Of a stretch of DNA of 64,000 bases, positions 52,197 to 60,345 are shown one piece after another. Made by a program: the position numbers and the translations under genes. Source of the DNA: Streptomyces sp. NA02950. GTDB lineage: Bacteria; Actinomycetota; Actinomycetes; Streptomycetales; Streptomycetaceae. The stretch spans positions 8,834,001-8,898,000 of the forward strand of contig NZ_CP054916.1 in assembly GCF_013364155.1 (NCBI RefSeq). The letters are read 5' to 3'. Under the pieces are notes generated by a model, which did no database searches, was not told the origin of the DNA, and was given only the letters and a program-made list of their open reading frames with translations. Within the stretch, counting starts at the first letter, position 1. Every line of letters begins with the position of its first letter.

Positions 52197-53074
52197 TCCC
52201 GCCCGAGGGGTGGGCGACTCGCGGCCACAGCCGGTCCGATGCCGACCGGCTGTGGCCGCGCCGCCACTCCAGAACACCTGACACGGACCGGGCCCTCGCC
52301 CACCTCGACCCGCCGGTCGCCGACTACGCCCGCGACGGCGTCGTCCGCACCGTACGGATCGCCCGGACCACCCCGCGCCGCGCCGACGTGCTCCATCTGC
52401 GCCGGGCCCACCACCGGCGGACGCTGGACCGGCTCGGCGTCCCGGTCTGGGACGAGGACGACGAGCGGGCCGTGCATCTGCTGTGCACGGAGGGCGACAC
52501 GGCGGTCGGCGCCCTGCGCGTCACCGTCGACCGGGCCGGAGAGGGCGAGCTCTACGAGGACTTCGGGCACGAGGAGTTCGGGCACGAGTACTTCGGGCAA
52601 AGCGACTTCGGCCACGAGGACTTCGGCCGAGGCGACTTCGGCCACGACGATTTCGGCCCGCTGCACAGGACGCTCGGCGACGCTGAACTGCTGATGTTCG
52701 CCCGGCAGATCGTGCAGCCGCGACGGCGCGGCAGCGAGGTCGCCACCGCGCTGGCCCACGCCGCGTGCCTGTGGTGGAGCGTGCACTCCCGGCTGCGGCG
52801 GATCGCGTTCACCGGGATCACCCCCGCGGCGCCGGCCCCGGTCTTCGGGGCCACCGCGGTCACCCCGCCGTTAGCCCTGGGCCCGGCGTGCGTCGCGGTC
52901 GCCGTCTTCACCGGGCGGCTGGACACGGTCGCCGACGAGACCGCGCGGCGGCTGCTCCGCACCGGATGGTCGATCACCCTCCGGGAGGCCCTGGGCACCG
53001 GCGGAGCCGCGGGCGCGGCCGTCGACACGGCGGCCGGAACGCGGGAGGCGGACGCGCCGCGGGAGACACCGTGA
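52193..53074 (+). CDS. GNAT/autoinducer-synthase-like N-acyltransferase with FG pentapeptide repeat
   Basis: A 293-aa protein from GTG 52193, coupled to the PAS-LuxR gene. Residues 65-115 (LHLRRAHHRRTLDRLGVPVW, EDDERAVHLLCTEGDTAVGALRV) and 164-182 (ELLMFARQIVQPRRRGSEV) resemble the fold shared by LuxI-type and FeeM-type N-acyltransferases, with a GNAT-like acyl-CoA motif near PRRRGS. Between them, residues 123-155 are seven [DEY]FGxx units, an insertion not expected in the family. The C-terminal tail is Ala/Gly/Thr-rich. It may join an acyl chain to an amino acid or amine. Codon 227 is TTA. The stop overlaps the P450 start. Assignment to GNAT is moderate. Confidence 0.72.
   Translation: MIPPEGWATRGHSRSDADRLWPRRHSRTPDTDRALAHLDPPVADYARDGVVRTVRIARTTPRRADVLHLRRAHHRRTLDRLGVPVWDEDDERAVHLLCTEGDTAVGALRVTVDRAGEGELYEDFGHEEFGHEYFGQSDFGHEDFGRGDFGHDDFGPLHRTLGDAELLMFARQIVQPRRRGSEVATALAHAACLWWSVHSRLRRIAFTGITPAAPAPVFGATAVTPPLALGPACVAVAVFTGRLDTVADETARRLLRTGWSITLREALGTGGAAGAAVDTAAGTREADAPRETP
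52559..52657 (+). repeat. In-frame 15-bp minisatellite (FG pentapeptide repeat)
   Basis: Seven units of 15 bases (the last partial) encode D/E/Y-F-G-x-x, with x-x usually His-Glu or His-Asp. The DNA units share TTCGG(G/C)CACGA. The spacing and central Phe fit the pentapeptide-repeat pattern. The array could expand or contract without frameshift. Confidence 0.85.
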
Positions 53075-54291
53075 CCGACGTCCGCGCCCCCGCCGGGCCG
53101 CCCCGGCTGCCGTTCCCGGGCGGGCGCCCGGCCGAACCGCCCTCCCTCTACCTCCGGTTGCGCCGGGAGTGCCCGGTCAGCCGGGTCCGGATGCCGTCCG
53201 GCGATCTCGGCTGGCTGGTCACCCGGTACAAGGACGCCCGGTTCGCGCTCTCCGACCGCCGGTTGAGCAAGGCCGCGCTCACCGAGCCCGGCGCACCCCG
53301 GATCCGGCCCGGAGTCCTGCCGCCGGGGCTGCTGTTCACCACCGATCCGCCCGAGCACACCGTACTGCGCACCCGGGCCACCGCCGCGCTGACCCGTACC
53401 CGGATCGGCACCCTGCGCCCCGCGGTCGGCCAGATCGCGCGGGACCTCGCGGACACCCTCGGCCCCCGCGGCGAGGCCGACCTCGTGGCCGACTTCGCCA
53501 GGCCCCTCGCCATGCGCGTCATGTGCCGTCTGCTCGGCGTCCCCCTGGGCGACCGGGAGCGGTTCGCGCACTGGGCCGAGGCGGTGCTCGCGGTCGACGG
53601 ACACGGCTCCGGCGAGGTCGAGCGCGCCCAGCGCGACCTCATGGCGTACACCGCGGCCCTGGTCGCCGCACGCGCCGCGGCACCCTCGGACGACCTGGTC
53701 TCCGCGCTCGCACGGGACGGCGACGACGCCACCGCCGTCTCCCTCGCCGCCACGTTCCTGGTCACCGGATACGAGACGATGGTCGCCGCCGTCGCGAACG
53801 CGGTGCTGACCCTGCTCACCCGGGGCGGTCTCCCCGCGCCCTGGCCCACCGACCCCCGGGCGCTGATCGAGGAACTGCTGCGGCTGGGCACCTTCGGTGA
53901 CGCGCTGCGCACCCGCCGCGCGATCGCCGATGTCACCGTGGGCGGCGTGACGGTGCCCGCTGGTGACGTGGTGCTGGTCTCCCTCGCCTCCGCCAACCGC
54001 GACGAGACCGTCTTCACCGCCCCCGACCGGCTGCTGCCGGGCCGCACCCCCCGCCATCTGGCCTTCGGCCACGGTGCGCACTACTGCCCCGGCGCGCGGC
54101 TGGCCCGGATGGAGCTGGAGGCCGGCCTGCGGTGTCTGGCCGGCCGCTTGCCCGGGCTGCGGCCGGCGATGGCGCCGGAGGAGGTGGTGCCGCGCGCGGG
54201 CTCCGCCGAGCGGCCGCCCGAACGGCTCCCCGTCCGCTGGGATCCGCCGGGCGGTGCGAGCGGCTCAGGACGCGGAGGAGGGGCCGTGTGA
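53071..54291 (+). CDS. Cytochrome P450 (bacterial class I)
   Basis: A 406-aa protein from GTG 53071, 4-base overlap with the acyltransferase gene. The I-helix has FLVTGYETM (Thr236 of the oxygen-activating pair), EELLR gives Glu268-Arg271 of the ExxR motif, and FGHGAHYCPGARLARME supplies the haem ligand Cys339. FTTDPPEHTVLRTRATAALT is the conserved C-helix region. Such soluble P450s hydroxylate or epoxidise secondary metabolites using ferredoxin partners, none of which is encoded nearby. Its likely substrate is the acyltransferase product. The last 27 bases overlap the PucR gene end-to-end. Confidence 0.94.
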   Translation: MTDVRAPAGPPRLPFPGGRPAEPPSLYLRLRRECPVSRVRMPSGDLGWLVTRYKDARFALSDRRLSKAALTEPGAPRIRPGVLPPGLLFTTDPPEHTVLRTRATAALTRTRIGTLRPAVGQIARDLADTLGPRGEADLVADFARPLAMRVMCRLLGVPLGDRERFAHWAEAVLAVDGHGSGEVERAQRDLMAYTAALVAARAAAPSDDLVSALARDGDDATAVSLAATFLVTGYETMVAAVANAVLTLLTRGGLPAPWPTDPRALIEELLRLGTFGDALRTRRAIADVTVGGVTVPAGDVVLVSLASANRDETVFTAPDRLLPGRTPRHLAFGHGAHYCPGARLARMELEAGLRCLAGRLPGLRPAMAPEEVVPRAGSAERPPERLPVRWDPPGGASGSGRGGGAV

Positions 54292-55926
54292 CAGCCGCAG
54301 CACATGGAAGGCGGTGAGCGCGACATGGAGTTCGGTGCGCCGGCCGCCTGACTCCAGATCACAGCCGAGCAGCCGCTCGATCGAGCGCAGTCGCTGGTAG
54401 AACGCCTGCCGGGACAGATTCGCCCGCTTGGCGGCCACGGTCTTGCTGCCCGCCGCGTCCAGATAGGCGTGCAGAGTCGACAGCAGGTCGGTGCCGTGCC
54501 GCTCGTCGTGGTCGACCAGCCGCCCCAGCTGCCGCTCCACGTACTCCTGCACCCGCACATCACCGCGCAGCGCGTACAGCAGCTGCCGCAGTCCGATGTC
54601 GCACAGCTCGTGGAAGGGCTTGTCCGGGGTGCCGGGAACGGCGGCGTCCGCGACCCGGGCCGCCTGCTGGAAGGAGCGCGCCAACTGGGACAGATCCGCC
54701 ACCTCGGAGCCCACGCTGACCACCGCGTCCGGCCGGGACTCCCGCACCAACCGGCTCAGCCGCTCCGCCAGCGGCCGCCAGGAGGTGGCCGGGGGAAAGG
54801 CGAGCAGCACCCCGATATGGTCCCCGGGCACCGCCCCGACCAGCACGGACGTTCCGCCCGCCGTCAGCTCGGCCGTCAGCCGGTCCTCCAGCTCCGCCGA
54901 CTCCTCGGGTGGCCCCGGCCGCCCGGTGAGGGCGACCAGGGCGACGATGAACCGGCGGCCCTGCACCGGTGTCCCCAGCGCCTCGGCCCGCGCCCTGGCC
55001 TCCCCGGCCGACCGGCAGCGCTGCTCGACCAGGTCCAGCAGCAGGGTGCGGTGCGCCCGCCGCTCCCAGCGGATGTGCTGGGTCAGCCGGGCGATGGTCA
55101 GGGCGGTGGCCGTGCGCTCCAGGACCATCGCGTGCTCGGGGCCGGTGGCCGGGGCGCCGGAGGCGTCGGGGAGCATCAGCAGCCGCCCCCAGCGCTCGCC
55201 CCGGTACTCCACCGCGGTCACCAGCCAGTTCTCCGGCCCGCTCAGCTCGGTGCGATCGGGGGAAGGGGTGGCACGGGACCGCCGTTCCCAGCCGGACAGC
55301 GCCGCCTCGACCCCCGGGCCCGGGGGACCGCAGATCACGGCCTGGTGCACCAGGTTCTCCAGCACCACGGGATGTCCGCTCATCTCGGCCGCCATGCCCA
55401 CCACCTCATCGGGCTCGGCGCCGCGCAGGGTCAGCGCGGTGAAGGTGTCGTGGACGTCGTGGGCCCGGCGCAGGCTCTCGACCTGACTGCCGATGATCAC
55501 GGAGTGGACGATCTGGGTGACCTCCACGAAGTTCACGCTCCTGGAGAGCAGCACCAGCGGGAAATCCCGGTCCAGACAGGCGCGCACCAGCTCTTTCGGC
55601 GGCTGGTGGTAGCGCCGGACCAGCTCTATCACCAGCCCCGCCGCACCGACGTCCGCCAGCTCCTCCACATAGCGGCGAACCTGCGAGGGGTCCTCCTCGG
55701 GCAGCGGCATCCCGGTGGTGAGCACGAGCTCCCCGCCCTTGAGGAAGGAGGCCGGATCGAGCAGCTCGGTGATGTGCACCCAGCGCACCGGACGGGACAG
55801 CTGCTCCCGGCCGGACACCACCTCCGGCAGCCCCGCGGCCAGCACCGGCAGGCGCAGCGTCGCGGCGAGCGTGAGCGGTGCGCCGGCCTCGTACGTGATA
55901 CCGCCGGAGCCGTTCATGCGGATCAC
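54265..55926 (-). CDS. PucR family transcriptional regulator
   Basis: A 553-aa protein from GTG 55926, with GGGAG 9 bases upstream (ATG 55917 lacks a site). The N-terminal PucR domain (LRLPVLAAGLPEVVSGREQLSRPVRWVHITELLDPASFLKGGELVLTTG) senses a ligand. A central GGDEF-like region follows (RFIVALVALTGR to VVSVGSEVADLSQL). The C-terminal HTH_30 is LLSTLHAYLDAAGSKTVAAKRANLSRQAFYQRLRSIERLLG. It is divergent from gabT-gabD across a gap containing a perfect palindrome, so it is probably the activator or repressor of GABA catabolism. Confidence 0.93.
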   Translation of the reverse strand: MIRMNGSGGITYEAGAPLTLAATLRLPVLAAGLPEVVSGREQLSRPVRWVHITELLDPASFLKGGELVLTTGMPLPEEDPSQVRRYVEELADVGAAGLVIELVRRYHQPPKELVRACLDRDFPLVLLSRSVNFVEVTQIVHSVIIGSQVESLRRAHDVHDTFTALTLRGAEPDEVVGMAAEMSGHPVVLENLVHQAVICGPPGPGVEAALSGWERRSRATPSPDRTELSGPENWLVTAVEYRGERWGRLLMLPDASGAPATGPEHAMVLERTATALTIARLTQHIRWERRAHRTLLLDLVEQRCRSAGEARARAEALGTPVQGRRFIVALVALTGRPGPPEESAELEDRLTAELTAGGTSVLVGAVPGDHIGVLLAFPPATSWRPLAERLSRLVRESRPDAVVSVGSEVADLSQLARSFQQAARVADAAVPGTPDKPFHELCDIGLRQLLYALRGDVRVQEYVERQLGRLVDHDERHGTDLLSTLHAYLDAAGSKTVAAKRANLSRQAFYQRLRSIERLLGCDLESGGRRTELHVALTAFHVLRLSHGPSSAS

Positions 55927-56023
55927 TCTGACAAGCTCCCGTCCTCCGCGCAACGGGCCCTCTTGACACGGTGCCCGTGCGGTGTCGTTGACAGATCGTC
56001 CATACCGATCACCACAGAGCGAC

Positions 56024-56037
56024 ACAATGATCATTGT
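56024..56037. promoter_or_regulatory. 14-bp palindromic operator, PucR/gabT intergenic region
   Basis: ACAATGATCATTGT is a perfect palindrome 72 bases upstream of gabT and about 100 from the PucR start. Two TTGACA sequences (55963-55968, 55988-55993) lie between it and the PucR gene. Confidence 0.55.
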
Positions 56038-56108
56038 CTTGGCCCGGTCCGCTCCCTCACGCTCGAAGAGTCCGCGCAAACGCCGACCTGTTGGGTGTGG
56101 GAGAGAAC

Positions 56109-57368
56109 ATGACCAATCTGTCGCCGCAGCTTCGCCAGGCCACTCCGGTGGTTGCCGTCCGTGGAGAGGGCGTCCATGTCGACGGCGAGGACGGCCGGCG
56201 GTATCTCGACTTCACCGCGGGCATCGGTGTCACCAGCACCGGCCACTGCCATCCGCGGGTCGTCGCCGCGGCGCAGGAGCAGGTGGGCACCCTCATCCAC
56301 GGCCAGTACACGACCGTGATGCACCCGCCGCTGCGGCGGCTGGTCGAGAAGCTGGGCGAGGTGCTGCCGCCGGGGCTCGACAGTCTGTTCTTCGCCAACT
56401 CGGGCAGCGAGGCGGTGGAGTCGGCCCTGCGGCTCGCCCGTCAGGCCACCGGACGGCCGAACGTCCTGGTGTGCCACGGCGGCTTCCACGGCCGTACCGT
56501 CGCCACCGCGTCCATGACCACCTCCGGGACCCGCTTCCGCTCCGGCTTCTCGCCCCTGATGAGCGGTGTCGTGGTGACCCCGTTCCCCACGGCCTACCGG
56601 TACGGATGGGACGAGGAGACCGCGACGAGGTTCGCCCTGCGGGAGCTGGACTACGTCCTCCAGAGCATCTCCCACCCGGACGACACCGCGGCGGTCATCG
56701 TCGAACCGGTGCTCGGCGAGGGCGGCTATGTGCCCGCCACCGAGGGCTTCCTCCAGGGACTGCGCGAGCGGGCCGACCGCCACGGCTTCCTGCTCATCCT
56801 GGACGAGGTGCAGACCGGCGTCGGCCGCACCGGCCGGTTCTGGGGACATGATCACTTCGGGGTCCGCCCCGACATCCTGGTCACCGCCAAGGGCCTGGCC
56901 AGCGGCTTCCCGCTGTCGGGCATCGCGGCCTCCGAGGAGCTGATGAGCAAGGCCTGGCCCGGCTCCCAGGGCGGCACCTACGGCGCCAACGCGGTGGCGT
57001 GCGCCGCCGCGGCCGCCACCCTCGACGTGGTACGCGAGGAGAACCTCGTCGCCAACGCCGCGGCCATGGGGGCGCGGCTGCGCAGCGGGCTCGAGGACGT
57101 GGCCGCCAAGACCCCCGCCATCGGCGATGTCCGCGGACTCGGGCTGATGCAGGCCAGCGAGTTCGTCACCGAGGACGGCGAGCCGGACCCGGCCACCGCC
57201 GCCCGGGTCCAGAAGGCCGCGGTGGACGAAGGGCTGTTGCTGCTGCTGTGCGGCGCCTGGAACCATGTGGTCCGGATGATCCCCGCCCTGGTCGTCGACG
57301 AAGCGGCGATCGACGAGGGTCTGCGCGCCTGGTCCGCCGCCGTGAGCGCCGGAACCGCGGCCTCCTGA
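56109..57368 (+). CDS. gabT: 4-aminobutyrate aminotransferase (class III PLP enzyme)
   Basis: A 419-aa protein from ATG 56109, with GGGAG 6-7 bases upstream. DFTAGIGVTSTGHCHPRVV and FFANSGSEAVESALRLAR near the start, GGFHGRT, ILDEVQTGVGRTGRFW (Asp232) and the PLP Lys261 in LVTAKGLASGFPLSG define a class III aminotransferase. Context with an adjacent succinate-semialdehyde dehydrogenase 31 bases downstream indicates transamination of GABA with 2-oxoglutarate to succinate semialdehyde and glutamate. Other omega-amino substrates (putrescine, beta-alanine) are possible. Confidence 0.9.
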   Translation: MTNLSPQLRQATPVVAVRGEGVHVDGEDGRRYLDFTAGIGVTSTGHCHPRVVAAAQEQVGTLIHGQYTTVMHPPLRRLVEKLGEVLPPGLDSLFFANSGSEAVESALRLARQATGRPNVLVCHGGFHGRTVATASMTTSGTRFRSGFSPLMSGVVVTPFPTAYRYGWDEETATRFALRELDYVLQSISHPDDTAAVIVEPVLGEGGYVPATEGFLQGLRERADRHGFLLILDEVQTGVGRTGRFWGHDHFGVRPDILVTAKGLASGFPLSGIAASEELMSKAWPGSQGGTYGANAVACAAAAATLDVVREENLVANAAAMGARLRSGLEDVAAKTPAIGDVRGLGLMQASEFVTEDGEPDPATAARVQKAAVDEGLLLLLCGAWNHVVRMIPALVVDEAAIDEGLRAWSAAVSAGTAAS

Positions 57369-57399
57369 CGCGCCCCGGACCTCGAAGGAGACTGCCGCC

Positions 57400-58872
57400 A
57401 TGTCCACCCCCTCGTTCCCCGCCGCGGACGACGTCCTCGCCAGGGTGCCCAAGAAGCTCTACATCGCCGGATCGTGGTCCGACGCGGCCGGTGGCCTGAC
57501 CATGCCGGTCGACGACCCGGCCACCGGCGAGGCGCTGTGCGAGGTCGCCGACGCGAGCCCCGCGGACGGGCAGCGCGCCCTGGCCGCCGCCGTGGACGCC
57601 CAGGAGAAGTGGGCCGCCACCGCGCCCCGGGCCCGCAGCGAGATCCTGCGCCGCGCCTATGAGCTGATCCTCGAGCGCGCCGACGTGCTGGCCGCCCTGA
57701 TGACGGCCGAGATGGGCAAACCGCTGGCCGAGGCGCGCGGCGAGGCCGCCTACGCCGCCGAGTTCTTCCGCTGGTTCTCCGAGGAGGCCGTCCGTATCGA
57801 CGGCGGGTTCGCCACGATGCCGGACGGCAGGAACCGCATGCTGCTCATGCGCCGCCCGGTCGGCCCCTGTCTGCTCATCACCCCGTGGAACTTCCCGCTC
57901 GCCATGGGCACCCGCAAGATCGGCCCGGCGATCGCCGCGGGCTGCACCATGGTGCTCAAGCCCGCACCCCAGACACCGCTGTCCAGCCTCGCCCTCGCCG
58001 GGATCCTGGAGGAGGCCGGGCTCCCGCCGGGCGTACTGAACGTGGTGACCACCTCACGTGCCGGAGAGGTGGTGGAGCCGCTGCTGACCGGCGGGCAGAT
58101 CCGGAAGCTCTCCTTCACCGGCTCCACCCAGGTCGGGCGCACCCTGCTGGCCCAGTGCGCGCCCGCCGTCGTCCGCACCTCCATGGAGCTCGGCGGCAAC
58201 GCTCCCTTCATCGTCTTCGACGACGCCGATCTCGATGCCGCGGTCGAGGGCGCCATGATCGCCAAGATGCGCAACATGGGGGAGGCGTGCACCGCGGCCA
58301 ACCGGTTCTTCGTCCACCGGTCCGTCGCCGCCGAGTTCGCCGGCCGGCTCGCCCGCCGGATGGGCGCGCTCGAGGTGGGGCCCGGCAGCCGCCCCGGTGT
58401 CGACGTGGGTCCCCTCATCGACCGGGCCGGCCGGGAGAAGGTCGAGGACCTGGTCGCCGACGCGGTGGCCCGCGGCGCCGAGGTACTGATCGGCGGCAGC
58501 GCCCCGGAGGGGCCCGGCTGCTTCTACCCGCCCACGGTGCTCACCGGAGTGGACCCCGCGAGCCGGCTGATGGAGACGGAGATCTTCGGACCGGTCGCGG
58601 CCATCCTCACCTTCGACGACGAGGACGAGGTCGTCGCCACGGCCAACGCCACCGAATGGGGGCTGGTGGGCTATGTGTTCACCCAGGAGCTGAACCGCGC
58701 GCTGCGGATGAGCGAACGGCTCGAGGTCGGCATGGTCGGCCTCAACACCGGTCTGGTCTCCAACCCGGCGGCTCCCTTCGGCGGGGTCAAGCAGTCCGGG
58801 CTCGGCCGCGAGGGCGGCCGGGTCGGCATCGACGAGTTCCTGGAGTACAAGTACGTCGCGGTCCCGGTCTGA
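57400..58872 (+). CDS. gabD: Succinate-semialdehyde dehydrogenase
   Basis: A 490-aa protein, family length, with GAAGGAG before the ATG. Aldehyde dehydrogenase motifs are complete: TPWNFP (Asn164), CTMVLKPAPQTP, FTGSTQVGRTL, MELGGNAPFIV (Glu263) and the catalytic Cys297 in MGEACTAANRF. EIFGPVAAI and the C-terminal QSGLGREGG region agree with the SSADH branch. With GabT it converts GABA nitrogen donors to succinate for the TCA cycle. Cofactor preference (NAD or NADP) is not settled by sequence. Confidence 0.93.
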   Translation: MSTPSFPAADDVLARVPKKLYIAGSWSDAAGGLTMPVDDPATGEALCEVADASPADGQRALAAAVDAQEKWAATAPRARSEILRRAYELILERADVLAALMTAEMGKPLAEARGEAAYAAEFFRWFSEEAVRIDGGFATMPDGRNRMLLMRRPVGPCLLITPWNFPLAMGTRKIGPAIAAGCTMVLKPAPQTPLSSLALAGILEEAGLPPGVLNVVTTSRAGEVVEPLLTGGQIRKLSFTGSTQVGRTLLAQCAPAVVRTSMELGGNAPFIVFDDADLDAAVEGAMIAKMRNMGEACTAANRFFVHRSVAAEFAGRLARRMGALEVGPGSRPGVDVGPLIDRAGREKVEDLVADAVARGAEVLIGGSAPEGPGCFYPPTVLTGVDPASRLMETEIFGPVAAILTFDDEDEVVATANATEWGLVGYVFTQELNRALRMSERLEVGMVGLNTGLVSNPAAPFGGVKQSGLGREGGRVGIDEFLEYKYVAVPV

Positions 58873-58897
58873 CCGCACCGCCCGAACCAACCGCCCC

Positions 58898-58932
58898 GCG
58901 CCCGCCCCGGCCCCACGGCCCGGGGCGGGCGC
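58898..58932 (+). terminator. Hairpin terminator after gabTD
   Basis: GCGCCCGCCCCGG and CCGGGGCGGGCGC pair over 13 bp, and the loop (CCCCACGGC) has internal complementarity. It lies 26 bases after the gabD stop. Confidence 0.7.
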
Positions 58933-59019
58933 ACCGCCGTACACCCGCTGACCGGACCGTCCGGAACCAGCGGTGCGGCCGGGGCGTTGCCCCCATGAAC
59001 GCGGTGGTGAGGAGCGGAC

Positions 59020-60327
59020 ATGGGCGAGTTGGTCCCCGGCGGCAATCTGGCGCTGCCCGACGGCGCGCTGACAATCCGGGTGCCCGGCCCCTTCGACCTG
59101 TCCGCGCTGATCACCGGTGCGGACGGAAAGGTCGCGGGCGACGCCGACTTCGTCTTCTTCAACCAGCCCTCGGCGCCCGGCGCGCGGCTGCACGGCGACA
59201 CCCTCGCCCTCCACCCCCGGCGGCTGCGCCCGGACGCCGAGCGGATCACCGTCGTCGTCAGCCCCGCCGACCCCGCCACCCCGCTCGGGCGGCTGCCGGT
59301 GCCCGCGCTGACCGTCCTGGCGGACGGCGGGGTGCCGGTCGCCCGGTTCACCCCGCCGCGCCCCGCCCAGGAGACCCTGCTGCTGCTGGCCGAGGTCTAC
59401 CGGCGCGGCGGCCGGTGGAAGGTGCGGGCGCTCGGCCAGGGATACGCCGACGGACTGGCCGGGCTGGCCCGGGACTTCGGTGTCGATGTCGCCGACGACG
59501 GGCCCCGGCCCGCAGCCCCGGCACCGTCCCCGCCCCAGGGGCAGCGCTCCGCGCCGGGAGGACCGCTGGAGGTGGTGAACGCGGCGCGGGCACGGGCCGG
59601 AGCGCCACCGCTGACCCTCGACACACGGCTCACCGCCGCGGCCGAGGCGCACGCCGGGGCCATGGCCACCGCCGGGCGGTTGGCCATGGAGGGCCCGGAC
59701 GGCATCTCGCTGTTCCACCGGATCGCCACCGCGGGCTACCGCTGTCTGACGGTCGATGAGCACCTGATCTCCGGACCGCGCACGCCCGAGGGGTTCGTGG
59801 ACTACTGCCTGTCGGACGCGGAGCGCCGCGGCCCGTTCGGCGACCCGGCCGTGGTCCACATCGGGCTCGGCCGGGCGGTCGGCCCCGGCGGGGACATCTT
59901 CTGGACGGCGGTGTGGGCCCGGCCGTTCACCCCGGACGGTCTGGGCCGGCTCACCTCCGAGGTGATCGCGCTCACCAACGCCGAGCGGGCCGCCGCCCGC
60001 CTCGCCCCGCTCACCCCCGAGCCGCGGCTGACGACGGCCGCGCAGCGGCACAGCGACGACATGGTCGCCCGCGACTTCTACTCCCACACCGGGCCCGAGG
60101 GGCAGCAGCCCTGGGACCGGGCCCGCGCCGCCGGGGCCGGCCACCGGGGCATCGGTGAGAACATCGCCTGTGGCCAGCGCTCCGCGGCGGAGGTCGTGCG
60201 CGGCTGGATGGACAGTCCGGGTCACCGCGCCAATATCCTCAAGCCCGACTTCACCCACATCGGCGTCGGCTACACCACCGGCAGCCGGGCCGGCACCTAC
60301 TGGACCCAGGTCTTCGGCGGCGTCTGA
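59020..60327 (+). CDS. TerD domain / tandem CAP (SCP-like) domain fusion
   Basis: A 435-aa protein. Residues 1-165 resemble a TerD domain (GELVPGGNLALPDGALTIRV, ADFVFFNQPSAPGARLHGDTLAL, RRGGRWKVRALGQGYADGLAGLARDFGVDV), a Ca-binding fold tied to tellurite and stress resistance. Residues about 185-305 are a degenerate CAP domain. Residues about 310-435 are a well-conserved one (LTNAERAAARLAPL, AQRHSDDMVARDFYSHTGPEG, GIGENIA, MDSPGHRANILKPDFTHIGVGY) with the His/Glu/His cleft. CAP proteins are usually secreted, but no signal peptide is visible. Its role is unknown. Confidence 0.87.
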   Translation: MGELVPGGNLALPDGALTIRVPGPFDLSALITGADGKVAGDADFVFFNQPSAPGARLHGDTLALHPRRLRPDAERITVVVSPADPATPLGRLPVPALTVLADGGVPVARFTPPRPAQETLLLLAEVYRRGGRWKVRALGQGYADGLAGLARDFGVDVADDGPRPAAPAPSPPQGQRSAPGGPLEVVNAARARAGAPPLTLDTRLTAAAEAHAGAMATAGRLAMEGPDGISLFHRIATAGYRCLTVDEHLISGPRTPEGFVDYCLSDAERRGPFGDPAVVHIGLGRAVGPGGDIFWTAVWARPFTPDGLGRLTSEVIALTNAERAAARLAPLTPEPRLTTAAQRHSDDMVARDFYSHTGPEGQQPWDRARAAGAGHRGIGENIACGQRSAAEVVRGWMDSPGHRANILKPDFTHIGVGYTTGSRAGTYWTQVFGGV

Positions 60328-60345
60328 CGACAGGGGCGGGGCCGC

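Noticed and set aside
42743..54291. A complete polyene biosynthetic cluster
   Set aside because: Only regulators, one acyltransferase-like gene and one P450 are present; no PKS, glycosyltransferase for mycosamine, or ABC exporters are seen.
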